DNA of 64,000 nt from Alphaproteobacteria bacterium (GTDB lineage Bacteria > Myxococcota_A > UBA796 > CAJQPC01), in contig JACKEV010000027.1 in assembly GCA_020632795.1 (NCBI GenBank), positions 1 to 64,000 on the forward strand, read 5' to 3'. Position 1 is the stretch's first letter. Each line of letters starts with the position of its first letter. Below the pieces are notes generated by a model. It was not told the DNA's origin. It ran no database searches and saw nothing but the letters and a program-made list of their open reading frames with translations. Shown one piece after another: positions 1-7,910 of this stretch. Position numbers and translations under genes: made by a program.

Positions 1-215
1 CGGGTGTTCGTGGCGATCGACGCGAGGGAGAGGCCGGTGCAGACGGTGATGAGGATGCCCAGCCCGACGATCGCCAGCGCGCCGCCCAGGCCCGCGTTGC
101 CCACCACCCAGCCGACGCGCACGTACAGGATGACGCCGAGGGAGGTGAGCAGGGTGGGCGTGAAGACGCCCGCGAAGGTTCCGAACCGGGCGGTGGGTTG
201 AGGAGGCTCGGGCAT
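1..215 (-). CDS. SLC12-like (APC superfamily) transporter, N-terminal fragment
   Basis: The first 71 residues of a membrane transporter read leftward out of the window from the ATG at 215. After a short Pro-rich cytoplasmic tail comes GTFAGVFTPTLLTSLGVILY, then VRVGWVVGNAGLGGAL and a second hydrophobic helix. The pattern G-V-F-x-P-x-x-L-x-x-x-G-V-I-L-x-x-R-x-G-W-V-V-G is the first-helix signature of cation-chloride cotransporters and related APC amino acid permeases. It would sit in the inner membrane. Substrate cannot be told from this fragment. The next gene on the same strand ends at 278, so the two could share a transcript. The rest of the gene lies outside the window. Confidence 0.75.
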   Translation of the reverse strand, partial: MPEPPQPTARFGTFAGVFTPTLLTSLGVILYVRVGWVVGNAGLGGALAIVGLGILITVCTGLSLASIATNT

Positions 216-277
216 GTCGGGCTCAACGGCGCAGGGGTTGTGCCCTCCTCATATCCCGGCGCGCCCCAGGCTCCCGC

Positions 278-1483
278 TCACTCTTGCGGGGGCTCCTCGG
301 CGGCGGGCTGCTCCTCGACGGGCTGCTCGGCGGCGGGCTGCTCCTCGACGGGCTCCTCCGCCGTGCCGGTGTCCTGGGCGTCCGTGGGCTCCTCGGTGCC
401 CTCGGCCCCGCTCGAGGGGCGTCGCGCCTCTCCGGCGACCGGACGGGCCCTGCCGCCGAGGCTGGCCTGGCTGCCCTCCCAGGGCGCCGGGGCGTCGAGC
501 TGCCAGGTCGCGCCGGCCTCGCAGGGGGCCTCCAGGTCGGCGCGGCGGTACTCGAAGGCGCGCTCGTCGATCTTCTCCAGGCGGCCCTTCTTGTCCTCGA
601 TCTGGACCTCGGTGCGCAGGGTGAAGCCGGACATGCAGGGGGGCGGGGGGTCCTGCTGGATGGTGATGGGCAGCGCGTAGGTCTCCTTGACCATCGCCCC
701 GGCGGTCTCGAAGTTGCGCACCACGCGGTTGTGGCAGGTGCAGTCGTCGCCCTCGCAGTCGGTCAGGAGGCAGGCGTCGCTGTCGCCGGCCTCGGAGGTG
801 GACACCCACGCGATGAGCTGCCCGCGCAGCGGCCGGGTGACCAGGCTCTGGAGGTGGATCTCGACGTTCATGATCTCGCCGCCCTGGGCGAGGGTGGTGG
901 GGCGGTTGACCTGCTGCACGAGGGCGTCGAGGCCCTCCTCCACGGCCTTGGTGAGGCGCAGGTTGGCGAGCTGGGCCTGCTCGGCGCTGCTGGCCTGCTG
1001 GCTCTCCACAGCGGCCGAGAGGCTCTTGCTCGTCTTGAGCTGCTCCTCGGCGGTCTCGATGGTGGTCAGGCCCAGGATCATCGACACGACCACCGCGATG
1101 GAGGTCCCGAGGTTCGCGATGGCGCCGAAGACGTCCTTGATCTGGATGACGATCTTCTGGGCGCCGTCCCACTTGGACTGGACCGAGGCCACGGTGCTCT
1201 GCAGGCGCTCGGCCTGGGCCTGGACCTTCTCGACCTGCTCCCGGGCGGCGTTGACCTTGCCCTCGACGGCGGCCTGGGCCGCCTCAGCCTGCTGGACGGC
1301 GGCGTTGAGCTTGCCCTCGACGGCAGCCTGGGCCGCCTCGGCCTGCTGGACGGCGGCGTTGACCCTGCCCTCGACGGCGGCCTGGGCCGCCTCGGCCTGC
1401 TGGAGGGGGGTGGTGCCCTGGCCTTCGACCTCGTCGGTGTCTTCGCTCTCGGGGCCGAGCGGGTTGTTGGGCTTGTCAGGCAT
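278..1483 (-). CDS. Coiled-coil membrane protein with tandem 18-residue repeats
   Basis: Unrecognised 401-residue protein. Residues 1-27 are polar. Residues 28-81 are three tandem copies of an 18-residue Ala/Gln/Glu repeat, continuing into a coiled coil to about 115. A single hydrophobic segment near 125-150 (containing SIAVVVSMILGL) should cross the membrane once. A second helical stretch follows, then a likely extracytoplasmic domain with Cys pairs (CLLTDC, DDCTC) that could form disulfides. The C-terminal 30 residues are a Pro/Glu repeat built from VEEQPAAE units. There is no signal peptide before the coiled coil, so the N-terminus is probably cytoplasmic. A trans-envelope structural or tethering role is possible, but no function is assigned. 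Confidence 0.75.
   Translation of the reverse strand: MPDKPNNPLGPESEDTDEVEGQGTTPLQQAEAAQAAVEGRVNAAVQQAEAAQAAVEGKLNAAVQQAEAAQAAVEGKVNAAREQVEKVQAQAERLQSTVASVQSKWDGAQKIVIQIKDVFGAIANLGTSIAVVVSMILGLTTIETAEEQLKTSKSLSAAVESQQASSAEQAQLANLRLTKAVEEGLDALVQQVNRPTTLAQGGEIMNVEIHLQSLVTRPLRGQLIAWVSTSEAGDSDACLLTDCEGDDCTCHNRVVRNFETAGAMVKETYALPITIQQDPPPPCMSGFTLRTEVQIEDKKGRLEKIDERAFEYRRADLEAPCEAGATWQLDAPAPWEGSQASLGGRARPVAGEARRPSSGAEGTEEPTDAQDTGTAEEPVEEQPAAEQPVEEQPAAEEPPQE
1241..1402 (-). repeat. Three tandem 54-bp coding repeats
   Basis: Three near-identical 54-bp units encode the 18-residue repeat QQAEAAQAAVEGKVNAAV (residues 28-45, 46-63 and 64-81 of the coiled-coil protein). They differ at only a few positions (R/K and V/L). 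Such similarity at the DNA level points to recent expansion by slippage or recombination, and copy number could vary between strains. A separate shorter Pro/Glu repeat lies at the 3' end of the same gene (about 281-355). Confidence 0.85.
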
Positions 1484-1633
1484 CGGACGTTCCTCACAGT
1501 CCTTGGAGGTGCAACCCTTTCACGGGGGATGACGCATGCACGCGCCGTGCCAGCGCGCGGGAGGACCGCTGCCACCGACTATGGAGGGTAGAAAGGCTAC
1601 ATCGCGCTTCGCCGATCGATCAAGCACCGCCGG

Positions 1634-1655
1634 TGACCGGTCGACCGACCGGTCA
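1634..1655. terminator. Inverted repeat after the stop of the Ig-like lipoprotein gene
   Basis: TGACCGGTC (1634-1642) and GACCGGTCA (1647-1655) form a perfect 9-bp stem around a 4-nt loop. It lies two bases beyond the stop codon of the minus-strand lipoprotein gene ending at 1658. No T-run follows on the minus strand, so either a GC-type terminator or an operator for the downstream gene (start 1483) is possible. Confidence 0.4.
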
Positions 1656-1657
1656 GA

Positions 1658-2836
1658 CTATGGCGCGATCGTCACCGGCGTGGCGGTGACGGGAAGGCCG
1701 GTGGTCAGCCCGTCGGAGGCGGTGACCTGGGCATGGACCCGGTCCCCGGCCGTGAACATCGCGGGGTCGAGGGTCTCGGACACGCCCACCGAGCCGGCGT
1801 TCACGAACCACTCGGCCGCCCAGGTGACCGGGTCGCCGTCGTCGTCGCTGGCGGCGGCGACGAGGACGGAGAGGGTGTCGCGGGCGGTCGGCGCGGCGGG
1901 CTGGATCGACACGCCGCCCAGCCGAGGGGGGCTGTTCAGCACGATCGCGGCGTCGGACTCTGCTGGATCGCCCATGTCCTCGCCGTCATCGGGGGTCAGG
2001 GTGCAGGAGACCGCGTCGCCCCGGTCGAACCGCGCGCCGGTCAGCTCGGGCTCAGCGCTGACCGCTGCGCCGTTGACCGTCCAGCGCACGTCGTAGCCCT
2101 CGGGGTCGCCGTCGACGTCCTGCCAGCCCACACCCTCGCAGCGCAGCGTGGTGCCCTCGAAGAGCGCGCTGGCGGAGAGCTGCGCGGCGTCGACCGCAGG
2201 GGGGGTGTTCAGGATCGTCACCGGCGCGCTGACCACCGGGCCGGCGGTGGCCAGGCCGTCGCTCGCGGTCAGCTCCACCCACACCTCCTGGTGCTTGTCG
2301 AAGTCGGCGCCGGTCAGGGTGTTTCGGGTGGAGGTCCACACCAGCGCGCCGTCCACGAACCAGGTCCAGGTGAGCGTGAGGGTGTCGTCGTCGATGTCCT
2401 GGGTGTCGGCGGTGGCGACCAGGGTGTCGGCCTCGGTGGGCGCTGCGGGGCTCAGGTCCACCGCGCCGATGGTGGGGGCGGAGTTGCCCACCCGGACCTC
2501 GGCGCGGACCTCCGGGCCCAGGCCTCGCCCGTCGTCGGCGCTGACCGTGACCCGCCAGAGCTGGCCACTGGCGGTCTCGGCGGCGGGCACGACGGGGGCG
2601 CTGAGGTCGAAGCGCTCGACCTCGTCGACGGACCAGCGGTAGCGGTAGGCGATGGGGTCGCCGTCGGGGTCGCTGGCCTCGGCCTCCAGGATGGCCTCCA
2701 GGTCGTCCTGGGTGGACGGGGCCGGCGGGTACACCACGACCGCGGGCGCCGAGGGGAGGTGGTTGGGGGCGGGGCTCGTGTCGGTGACGGGGGCCTTGCC
2801 CGTGCAGGCCGCGAGCGCGAGGGGCCAGGGGGACAT
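1658..2836 (-). CDS. Lipoprotein with tandem Ig/PKD-like repeats
   Basis: The start at 2836 gives MSPWPLALAACTGKAPV, a compact lipoprotein signal with lipobox LALAAC; the longer in-frame version would bury it. The mature 390-odd residues are about four Ig-like or PKD-like beta-sandwich repeats. Each contains a variant of ASDPDGDPIAYRYRWSVDE or DVDGDPEGYDVRWTVNG and ends with VxVTASDGL. This architecture is common in secreted deltaproteobacterial surface proteins and suggests an adhesive or structural role outside the cell. The gene is divergent from the lipoprotein gene at 2899. No SD is visible before 2836, but TATGTT lies 6 nt upstream (see promoter entry). Function is unknown beyond fold. 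Confidence 0.75.
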   Translation of the reverse strand: MSPWPLALAACTGKAPVTDTSPAPNHLPSAPAVVVYPPAPSTQDDLEAILEAEASDPDGDPIAYRYRWSVDEVERFDLSAPVVPAAETASGQLWRVTVSADDGRGLGPEVRAEVRVGNSAPTIGAVDLSPAAPTEADTLVATADTQDIDDDTLTLTWTWFVDGALVWTSTRNTLTGADFDKHQEVWVELTASDGLATAGPVVSAPVTILNTPPAVDAAQLSASALFEGTTLRCEGVGWQDVDGDPEGYDVRWTVNGAAVSAEPELTGARFDRGDAVSCTLTPDDGEDMGDPAESDAAIVLNSPPRLGGVSIQPAAPTARDTLSVLVAAASDDDGDPVTWAAEWFVNAGSVGVSETLDPAMFTAGDRVHAQVTASDGLTTGLPVTATPVTIAP

Positions 2837-2842
2837 GGCCCC

Positions 2843-2848
2843 AACATA
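2843..2848 (-). promoter_or_regulatory. Candidate -10 element of a leaderless transcript
   Basis: TATGTT on the minus strand is separated by six bases (GGGGCC) from the ATG at 2836, and no Shine-Dalgarno sequence is present. The spacing would put transcription initiation at or next to the start codon. The same arrangement recurs at 8643, 22036, 24218 and 25793. Confidence 0.35.
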
Positions 2849-2898
2849 CCCCGTCGAACCCAGCGTGTTAGGGAGCGTGGGCATCGCCCGGAGGTTTC

Positions 2899-3540
2899 AT
2901 GCTGAGCGCCCTGCTGCTGATCGCCTGCACCGCCGCCCCGCCCACCGTCGACGCGGTGAGCCCCGCGGAGGGCCAGCCCGGCGACGCCGTCAAGATCCTC
3001 GGCGACCAGCTCGTCGAGGGCACCACCGCCACCCTGGGCGGCCAGCCGGTCGACGGGCTGACCGTGCGCGGCCTCACCCTGATGGAGGGCAAGGTGCCCG
3101 CGGGGCTCGCCCCCGGCCCCGTCGAGCTGGTGGTGACCGCGCCGGACGGCCAGTCGGCCCGCAAGGCGGCGGCCTTCGAGGTCAAGGGCGCCCCCAAGGA
3201 GGAGGTCCCCTGCGGCGGCGACTACACCGCCTACTCGGCGGTGGCCACCGACCAGCAGGTCATCAAGCTCGACCGCTTCTACAAGAAGCCGAAGGAGTCC
3301 CGCGAGGTCATCGAGCTGCACTTCCGGGACATCGAGGCCATCGAGTACCAGGCCAGGGTGATGGACGACGGCGCGTGGTGCTCCGCCATCCTCATCCGCA
3401 TGAAGGACGGCGGGCGCTACCTGTTCGATGACGACCACGACGTCGACCTCAAGGACCGCGCCCAGGAGATCGCCCAGGGCATCGGCCGGGGCATCGACGT
3501 GCTGGCCGAGGAGCCCCGCCCGGAGCCCGAGGCGGAGTAG
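2899..3540 (+). CDS. IPT/TIG-domain lipoprotein
   Basis: 213-residue lipoprotein with signal MLSALLLIAC; the lipidated Cys is residue 10. Residues about 16-95 resemble an IPT/TIG Ig-fold domain: TVDAVSPAEGQPGDAVKILG, then GTTATLGGQPV and PGPVELVVTAPDGQSA. The C-terminal half is an alpha/beta region with two Cys (EVPCGGDYTA and AWCSAILIRM) of unknown function, ending in an acidic Pro/Glu tail. GGAGG ahead of the ATG supports the start. It is transcribed divergently from the Ig-repeat lipoprotein at 2836 and converges on the YkgJ gene ending at 3551. A surface-exposed periplasmic or outer-membrane location is inferred. Confidence 0.75.
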   Translation: MLSALLLIACTAAPPTVDAVSPAEGQPGDAVKILGDQLVEGTTATLGGQPVDGLTVRGLTLMEGKVPAGLAPGPVELVVTAPDGQSARKAAAFEVKGAPKEEVPCGGDYTAYSAVATDQQVIKLDRFYKKPKESREVIELHFRDIEAIEYQARVMDDGAWCSAILIRMKDGGRYLFDDDHDVDLKDRAQEIAQGIGRGIDVLAEEPRPEPEAE

Positions 3541-3550
3541 GCCCGTCGGC

Positions 3551-4069
3551 TCACTCGTCCAGGAACATCCGCCGCCGCGCCGCCGCCAGCTTGTCCTCCG
3601 GCAGCCCCCGGGCCTCCAGGGCGGCCCGCAGGCGGGCGGCGTCGGGGTGGACCGCGCGGAAGCCGCAGCCCTCGAACAGCTCGGGCGTGGCCTGCCACAG
3701 CAGCAGGCGCGGGTAGTCCCGGCACATCGCGGGGCGGGCGTCGTAGCTGTCGCAGCGCCGGGTCTCGGGGTCGAAGTGGGTGCAGCGGAACACGAACACC
3801 CGGGGGCGCTCCCGGGTCACCAGCTCGAAGCCGTTGACCACCCGCTGCCAGCCCAGGAACAGGCGCCGCAGGGTGGGCATGTACCAGGTCAGCCGGCCCA
3901 CCTGGATGGAGGGCGCCTCGCAGCACCGGGCGCAGCCCTGGCAGGCCCCGCCCAGCCGATAGGGGCGCTCGCCGCGCAGCCGACGGAGGGCCCGGTGGGC
4001 GGCGAGGTTCGCCAGTGTGTTCCACCGGGCCACGGCCTTGACCGCCCGTCGGAGGGGTCCGTCGCGCAT
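3551..4069 (-). CDS. YkgJ family cysteine-cluster protein
   Basis: The core is C-x-x-C-x-x-C-C (GGACQGCARCCEAP), followed by FRCTHFDPETRRCDSYDARP and MCRDYP. This is the arrangement of YkgJ/UPF0153 proteins, which carry a conserved Cys cluster thought to bind zinc or iron-sulfur. The start at 4069 (MRDGPLRRAV) is preferred because a longer reading would extend to 4171, into the divergent gene starting at 4149. The role is not established for the family. A second YkgJ cluster occurs in this window, fused to an HEXXH domain, at 16371-17360. Confidence 0.8.
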   Translation of the reverse strand: MRDGPLRRAVKAVARWNTLANLAAHRALRRLRGERPYRLGGACQGCARCCEAPSIQVGRLTWYMPTLRRLFLGWQRVVNGFELVTRERPRVFVFRCTHFDPETRRCDSYDARPAMCRDYPRLLLWQATPELFEGCGFRAVHPDAARLRAALEARGLPEDKLAAARRRMFLDE

Positions 4070-4148
4070 CCTGGCGTTCTCCGTGAGCCACGAGAGCCTG
4101 TCGTGCCCGATCAGGCTATCAGGGGGGGACACCCTGCCCGAGGGTCCG

Positions 4149-5120
4149 ATGGCTCGCCGTCGCCGGAACACCCGCTGGATCTACGCGAAAGCCGCCCTGG
4201 AAGAGATCCTGGGCCGCTACGCGCCCACCGACGGGCTGGTTCGCGTCGGCCGGGTCAGCCGGCTGGGCGGGGGGTGCAGCCGCGAGGCCTGGGGCGCGCA
4301 CGTCGAGCTGTCCCCCGACCCCGCCAGGGTCTCCGGGCCCTGGGTCGCCCTGCTGCCGGCCAGCAGCAGCCGCGAGGACTACCCCACCCTCGTCCACCGG
4401 GAGGCCGAGCTGCTCCAGGCCCTCGGCGAGCGCGAGCTGCCCTTCCGGATCCCCCGCGTGGCCGGCATCACAGGGACGACCCGCCCGATCCTGGTGCTCT
4501 CCTGGGTGGAGGGGCTGCCCCTGGACTTCCGCGCCGAGCGGGCCTACGACGGCGCCCCGCCCTGGGCCCTCGTCGCCCGGCTGGCTGCGCAGGTGCACCG
4601 CATCGACCCGGACAGCCTGGAGGTCTCGCTGCCCGGCACGCTGACCCGCCAGGAGCAGGTGCTCGACGAGCTGAAGATCTTCGAGGGCCTCGACGAGGAC
4701 CCCTTCCCCGACGCCCTGGACTGGGCCCGGGAGCAGCTCCCCGACCCCGAGCAGCCCAACACGCTGCTGCACGGCGACCTGCTGGGCCAGAACATCCTCT
4801 GCCCGCTGCTCCACCGTCAGCCCCTGCCGGGCCTGGTGGACTGGGCCTTCGTGCAGCGCGGCGATCCGGCGCTGGACCTGGCCATCGTCACCCGGGGGCG
4901 CCGCACCCCCTTCGCCGCGGGCGGCACCCCCCGGCGTCTGCTGGAGGCCTACCTGGAGGCCGGCGGCCCGCCCGTGACCCTCGACCAGATCCACTTCTAC
5001 GAGCTGGTCATGATCGCGGCCTGGTACAAGGAGGCCCTGGAGGACGAGGACGACGGGCCGCCGCCTGCCCACTACCGCCAGCAGGTCGAGGGGCTGCTGC
5101 GCCGGGTCAGTCGGAGTTGA
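4149..5120 (+). CDS. Aminoglycoside phosphotransferase (APH)-family kinase
   Basis: 323 residues. Near residues 208-215 is the catalytic loop H-G-D-L-L-G-Q-N, and about 18 residues on is the metal-binding stretch GLVDWAFVQRGDPALDLA. Both are diagnostic of the APH/choline kinase fold. Upstream is a nucleotide-binding lobe with GGGCSREAWGAHVEL as glycine loop. Members phosphorylate small molecules such as amino sugars, choline or antibiotics; the substrate cannot be inferred here. The start at 4149 (MARRRRNTRW) is chosen over an upstream in-frame codon because it avoids overlap with the divergent YkgJ gene and gives the usual N-terminus. Its 3' end overlaps the convergent lipoprotein gene by 14 bp. 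Confidence 0.8.
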   Translation: MARRRRNTRWIYAKAALEEILGRYAPTDGLVRVGRVSRLGGGCSREAWGAHVELSPDPARVSGPWVALLPASSSREDYPTLVHREAELLQALGERELPFRIPRVAGITGTTRPILVLSWVEGLPLDFRAERAYDGAPPWALVARLAAQVHRIDPDSLEVSLPGTLTRQEQVLDELKIFEGLDEDPFPDALDWAREQLPDPEQPNTLLHGDLLGQNILCPLLHRQPLPGLVDWAFVQRGDPALDLAIVTRGRRTPFAAGGTPRRLLEAYLEAGGPPVTLDQIHFYELVMIAAWYKEALEDEDDGPPPAHYRQQVEGLLRRVSRS

Positions 5121-5595
5121 CCACGTCCTCGGCGGCCACAAGGCGACCGCCGGTGAACTCCACGACGCCGCCGTTGGGGCCCAGCGCCGAGAACTCGAAG
5201 CAGGCCGACAGCGCGCCGTCGTCCAGGCTGAGCAGGGTCAGGGAGCCGCCGGAGGGGTGGTCGCGGCTGGACATCGTGTTGCCGAACTCGGGGTAGGCCA
5301 GGGCCGCGCCGGCCTCACCGGAGAGGCTGACCTCGACGGGCAGGCCGTCCAGGGCGTCGCCCACGAAGAAGCCGCCCTCCGTGCGGGTGGCGACCAGGTT
5401 GAGCCGCCAGCCCTGGGACAGCGCCGTGGTGATCTGCAGGCCCTCGCCGGCGCTCTGCCAGGTGGCCTCGGCGCCGAGCCAGAGCTGGTCGTCGACCAGG
5501 GCCTCGACCTCGCCGACGGCGAGGTCATCGGTCTCGCAGGGGAGGGGCTCACCGCACGCGGCCAGCAGGGGGAGGAGGAGCAGCGTGCGGGTCAT
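5107..5595 (-). CDS. Small lipoprotein of unknown function
   Basis: 162 residues starting MTRTLLLLPLLAACGEP, with a canonical lipobox and Cys at residue 14. The mature part is acidic and predicted beta-rich (ALVDDQLWLGAEATWQ, TRTEGGFFVGDALDG), with Cys residues near both ends (PCETDD and SACFEF). The in-frame codon further upstream (5652) would add 19 residues before the signal peptide and is unlikely. Tail-to-tail overlap with the APH gene. No family recognised. Confidence 0.7.
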   Translation of the reverse strand: MTRTLLLLPLLAACGEPLPCETDDLAVGEVEALVDDQLWLGAEATWQSAGEGLQITTALSQGWRLNLVATRTEGGFFVGDALDGLPVEVSLSGEAGAALAYPEFGNTMSSRDHPSGGSLTLLSLDDGALSACFEFSALGPNGGVVEFTGGRLVAAEDVVNSD

Positions 5596-5641
5596 GGGCG
5601 CCTCATGGCGGGAGAGAGGATGATGCGCCGAGGGGCGCGGG

Positions 5642-5710
5642 GGTGTCCACACCTTTGAAGTCGCGCGGGGCTCGGGTTTGCAAACGGCGGGCCGGACCGC
5701 GTTGTAGGAT
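5642..5710. promoter_or_regulatory. Divergent intergenic region with two small palindromes
   Basis: Between divergent starts at 5595 and 5735 lie GGTGTCCACACC (5642-5653) and the perfect 10-bp palindrome GTTTGCAAAC (5676-5685). On the plus strand TTGCAA (5679-5684) and TAGGAT (5705-5710) could serve as -35/-10 with a long 20-bp spacer. AGGAGG precedes the GTG at 5735. The palindrome would overlap the -35 element, as a repressor operator might. Confidence 0.3.
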
Positions 5711-5734
5711 GGTCACCCGCAGGAGGCCCCACCC

Positions 5735-6751
5735 GTGCCTGACGCACCCCCCGTCCTCGTCACCGGCGCGGCCGGCTTCATCGGGTTCCACCTGTGCCGG
5801 GCGCTGCTGGCGCAGGGGCGCGCGGTCATCGGGGTCGACGACCTCAACGCCTACTACGACGTGGCCCTCAAGGAGGCGCGGCTCCGCCTGCTCCAGGCCC
5901 ACGCGGGGTTCTCGTTCCACCGCCTCGATCTGGGGGAGGGGCCGGCCACCGAGGCCCTGTTCACGCAGGCGCGGCCCGGGGTGGTCATCCACCTGGCGGC
6001 CCAGGCGGGGGTCCGCTGGTCGGTGGAGCACCCCCACGCCTACATCCACAGCAACCTGGTGGCCTGGGCGAACGTGCTGGAGGGCTGCCGGCAGACCGGC
6101 GTGGGGCACCTGCTGTTCGCCTCCTCCAGCTCGGTCTACGGCGACAGCGGCAGCGCCAGGCTCACCGAGGACGACGACGCCGGGCACCCCGTCAGCCTCT
6201 ACGCGGCGACCAAGCGCTCCGGGGAGCTCATGGGGCACGCCTACGCAGACCTGCACGGCCTGCCGGTCACCGCGATGCGCTTCTTCACCGTGTACGGGCC
6301 CTGGGGTCGCCCGGACATGGCGCTGTTCCTGTTCACGGAGAAGATCCTCGCCGGGGAGCCCATCCAGGTGTTCAACCGCGGCGAGATGTACCGGGGTTTC
6401 ACCTACGTGGACGACGCGGTGGCCGGGGTGCTCGCCTTGATGGACCCGCCGCCGGCCCCCGACCCGAGCTACGACCCCCGCGCGCCCCGCGCCTCCCGCA
6501 GCCGCGCCCCGTTCCGGGCCTGGAACATCGGCAGCGACCAGCCGGTGAAGCTGCTCCGGCTCATCGAGCTGCTGGAGGAGGCCCTGGGGGTGAAGGCGAA
6601 GATGGAGCTGCGGCCCATGCAGCTCGGGGACGTGGTGTCCACCTGCGCGGACGTGAGCCGCCTGCGCGAGGAGCGCGGCGTCGGACCCCGGGTGGGCATC
6701 GAGGAGGGGGTGCGGCGCTTCGTGGACTGGTACCGCGGCCACCATGGGTGA
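5735..6751 (+). CDS. NAD-dependent epimerase, UDP-glucuronate 4-epimerase-like
   Basis: 338-residue extended short-chain dehydrogenase. The Rossmann glycine motif is GAAGFIG (residues 11-17), the catalytic triad includes the Ser of SSSSVYG and Y156-x-x-x-K160 (YAATK), and GVDDLNAYYDVALKEARL matches the adenine/loop region typical of UDP-glucuronate/UDP-galacturonate 4-epimerases. Length matches that family. It would make a nucleotide-sugar precursor for capsule or LPS in the cytoplasm. The GTG start is supported by AGGAGG. It stands alone, followed by a 129-bp gap before an unrelated nuclease gene. A dehydratase or GalE-type specificity cannot be excluded. Confidence 0.85.
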   Translation: MPDAPPVLVTGAAGFIGFHLCRALLAQGRAVIGVDDLNAYYDVALKEARLRLLQAHAGFSFHRLDLGEGPATEALFTQARPGVVIHLAAQAGVRWSVEHPHAYIHSNLVAWANVLEGCRQTGVGHLLFASSSSVYGDSGSARLTEDDDAGHPVSLYAATKRSGELMGHAYADLHGLPVTAMRFFTVYGPWGRPDMALFLFTEKILAGEPIQVFNRGEMYRGFTYVDDAVAGVLALMDPPPAPDPSYDPRAPRASRSRAPFRAWNIGSDQPVKLLRLIELLEEALGVKAKMELRPMQLGDVVSTCADVSRLREERGVGPRVGIEEGVRRFVDWYRGHHG

Positions 6752-6805
6752 GCGCAGAGCCTGGCGCGACGCGTCGTCCACCACAACACCCCCCCTCTTC
6801 GATTC

Positions 6806-6823
6806 GTCCGGTCACGACCGGAC
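6806..6823. terminator. Possible terminator hairpin after the epimerase gene
   Basis: GTCCGGT (6806-6812) and ACCGGAC (6817-6823) form a 7-bp stem with a 4-nt loop, 55 bp after the epimerase stop. No clear U-tract. The CCGGTCA motif recurs at 6835-6841, and related GACCGGTC arms occur at 1634-1655, so a protein-binding site is an alternative. Confidence 0.3.
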
Positions 6824-6880
6824 AAACGACCGTACATCCGGTCAGCCCCCGCGCCGTCGCCGTCGCGATAGGGCCCTCGG

Positions 6881-7873
6881 ATGTCCAACCACCACGACGT
6901 CCTCTTCAAGGAGGTGTTCGGCGAGCCCCGGTACGCGGCCCAGCACCTCCGCGAGACGCTGCCCGCGGCGGTCCTCGCCCGCATCGACCTCAACACCCTC
7001 CAGCGGGTCGAGCGCAGCTTCGTCGACGCCGACCTCTCCGAGCGCCACGCCGACCTGCTCTTCACCGTCCGGCTGAAGTCCGGGGAGCGGGCGCTGCTCT
7101 ACATGCTCTTCGAGCACCAGTCCACGCCCGATCCCCTGATGCCGTATCGCATGGTGGTCTACACCCTGCGCATCTGGGACCACTGGCTCAAGGAGCACCC
7201 CGACGCCCAGCGCCTCCCCCTCGTCTACCCGCTGGTGCTCTACCACGGGCAGCGCCTTTGGACCGCGCCCCTCGACCTCGCCGGGCTCATCGACCTTCCT
7301 GACGACGCCGTTGAGGACTTCGCGGACGTCCTGCCCCACCTGCGCTACCAGCTCGCGGACCTCTCCCAGGAGCCCGATGAGGCGCTGACCTCCGGGGCCC
7401 TTGTGGCCCTCGTCAAGCTGCTCTTCAAGCACGACCACCAGCCCGACCTGCCCGAACGGCTGCTCCGCTGGCAGGAGATCTTCCTCCGCGCCGCCTCCGA
7501 AGGGGGCCTGCGCGCTGTCGAGCTGACCGCGCGCTATATTCTTGAAGTGACTGACCCTGGGCGCAGCGTCCCTGTGCTCAAGCAGCTCTCCGGGCCTGTG
7601 CTCGGCGATCGGACCGAGGAGTTCGTCATGAACGTCGCCACAACCATCCGGGACCTCGGCCGCAAGGAGGGCCTCAGGGAGGGTCGCACCGAGGCCCTCA
7701 AAGAGGCTCGACGCCTCCAGGTCCGCGTCCTCGTCAGCCTCCTGGAGCGCCGCTTCGGCGCCGTCTCCCCCGCCGCCCGCGCCCGCGTCGAGGCCGCAGA
7801 CCTCGACACCCTCACCGGTTGGACCGAGCGCATCCTCTCCGTCGAAAGCATCGACGCGCTGCTCAGCGGGTAG
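6881..7873 (+). CDS. Rpn-family PD-(D/E)XK nuclease with DUF4351-like tail
   Basis: 330 residues. The N-terminal half matches Rpn recombination-promoting nucleases (Transposase_31/PDDEXK): SERHADLLFTVRL gives the first acidic residue (D58) and LLYMLFEHQSTPD gives the E-x-Q (E78, Q80), followed by the family-typical MPYRMVVYTLRIWDHWLKEH. The C-terminal about 50 residues (LVSLLERRFGAVSPAARARV to the end) match a DUF4351-type helical tail. Such proteins cut DNA and have been linked to recA-independent recombination. Some codons (TAT ATT CTT GAA around 7545) are unlike the surroundings, suggesting recent acquisition. No partner gene or terminal repeats of a transposon are visible. Confidence 0.8.
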   Translation: MSNHHDVLFKEVFGEPRYAAQHLRETLPAAVLARIDLNTLQRVERSFVDADLSERHADLLFTVRLKSGERALLYMLFEHQSTPDPLMPYRMVVYTLRIWDHWLKEHPDAQRLPLVYPLVLYHGQRLWTAPLDLAGLIDLPDDAVEDFADVLPHLRYQLADLSQEPDEALTSGALVALVKLLFKHDHQPDLPERLLRWQEIFLRAASEGGLRAVELTARYILEVTDPGRSVPVLKQLSGPVLGDRTEEFVMNVATTIRDLGRKEGLREGRTEALKEARRLQVRVLVSLLERRFGAVSPAARARVEAADLDTLTGWTERILSVESIDALLSG

Positions 7874-7910
7874 ATACAGGACTCCGGCAGAACGACCCCC
7901 CGGAGACCCC

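Noticed and set aside
3428..5296. Long plus-strand frame covering the YkgJ and APH genes
   Set aside because: It is out of frame with the APH gene, whose motifs (HGDLLGQN, VDWAFVQRGDP) are complete in frame from 4149.
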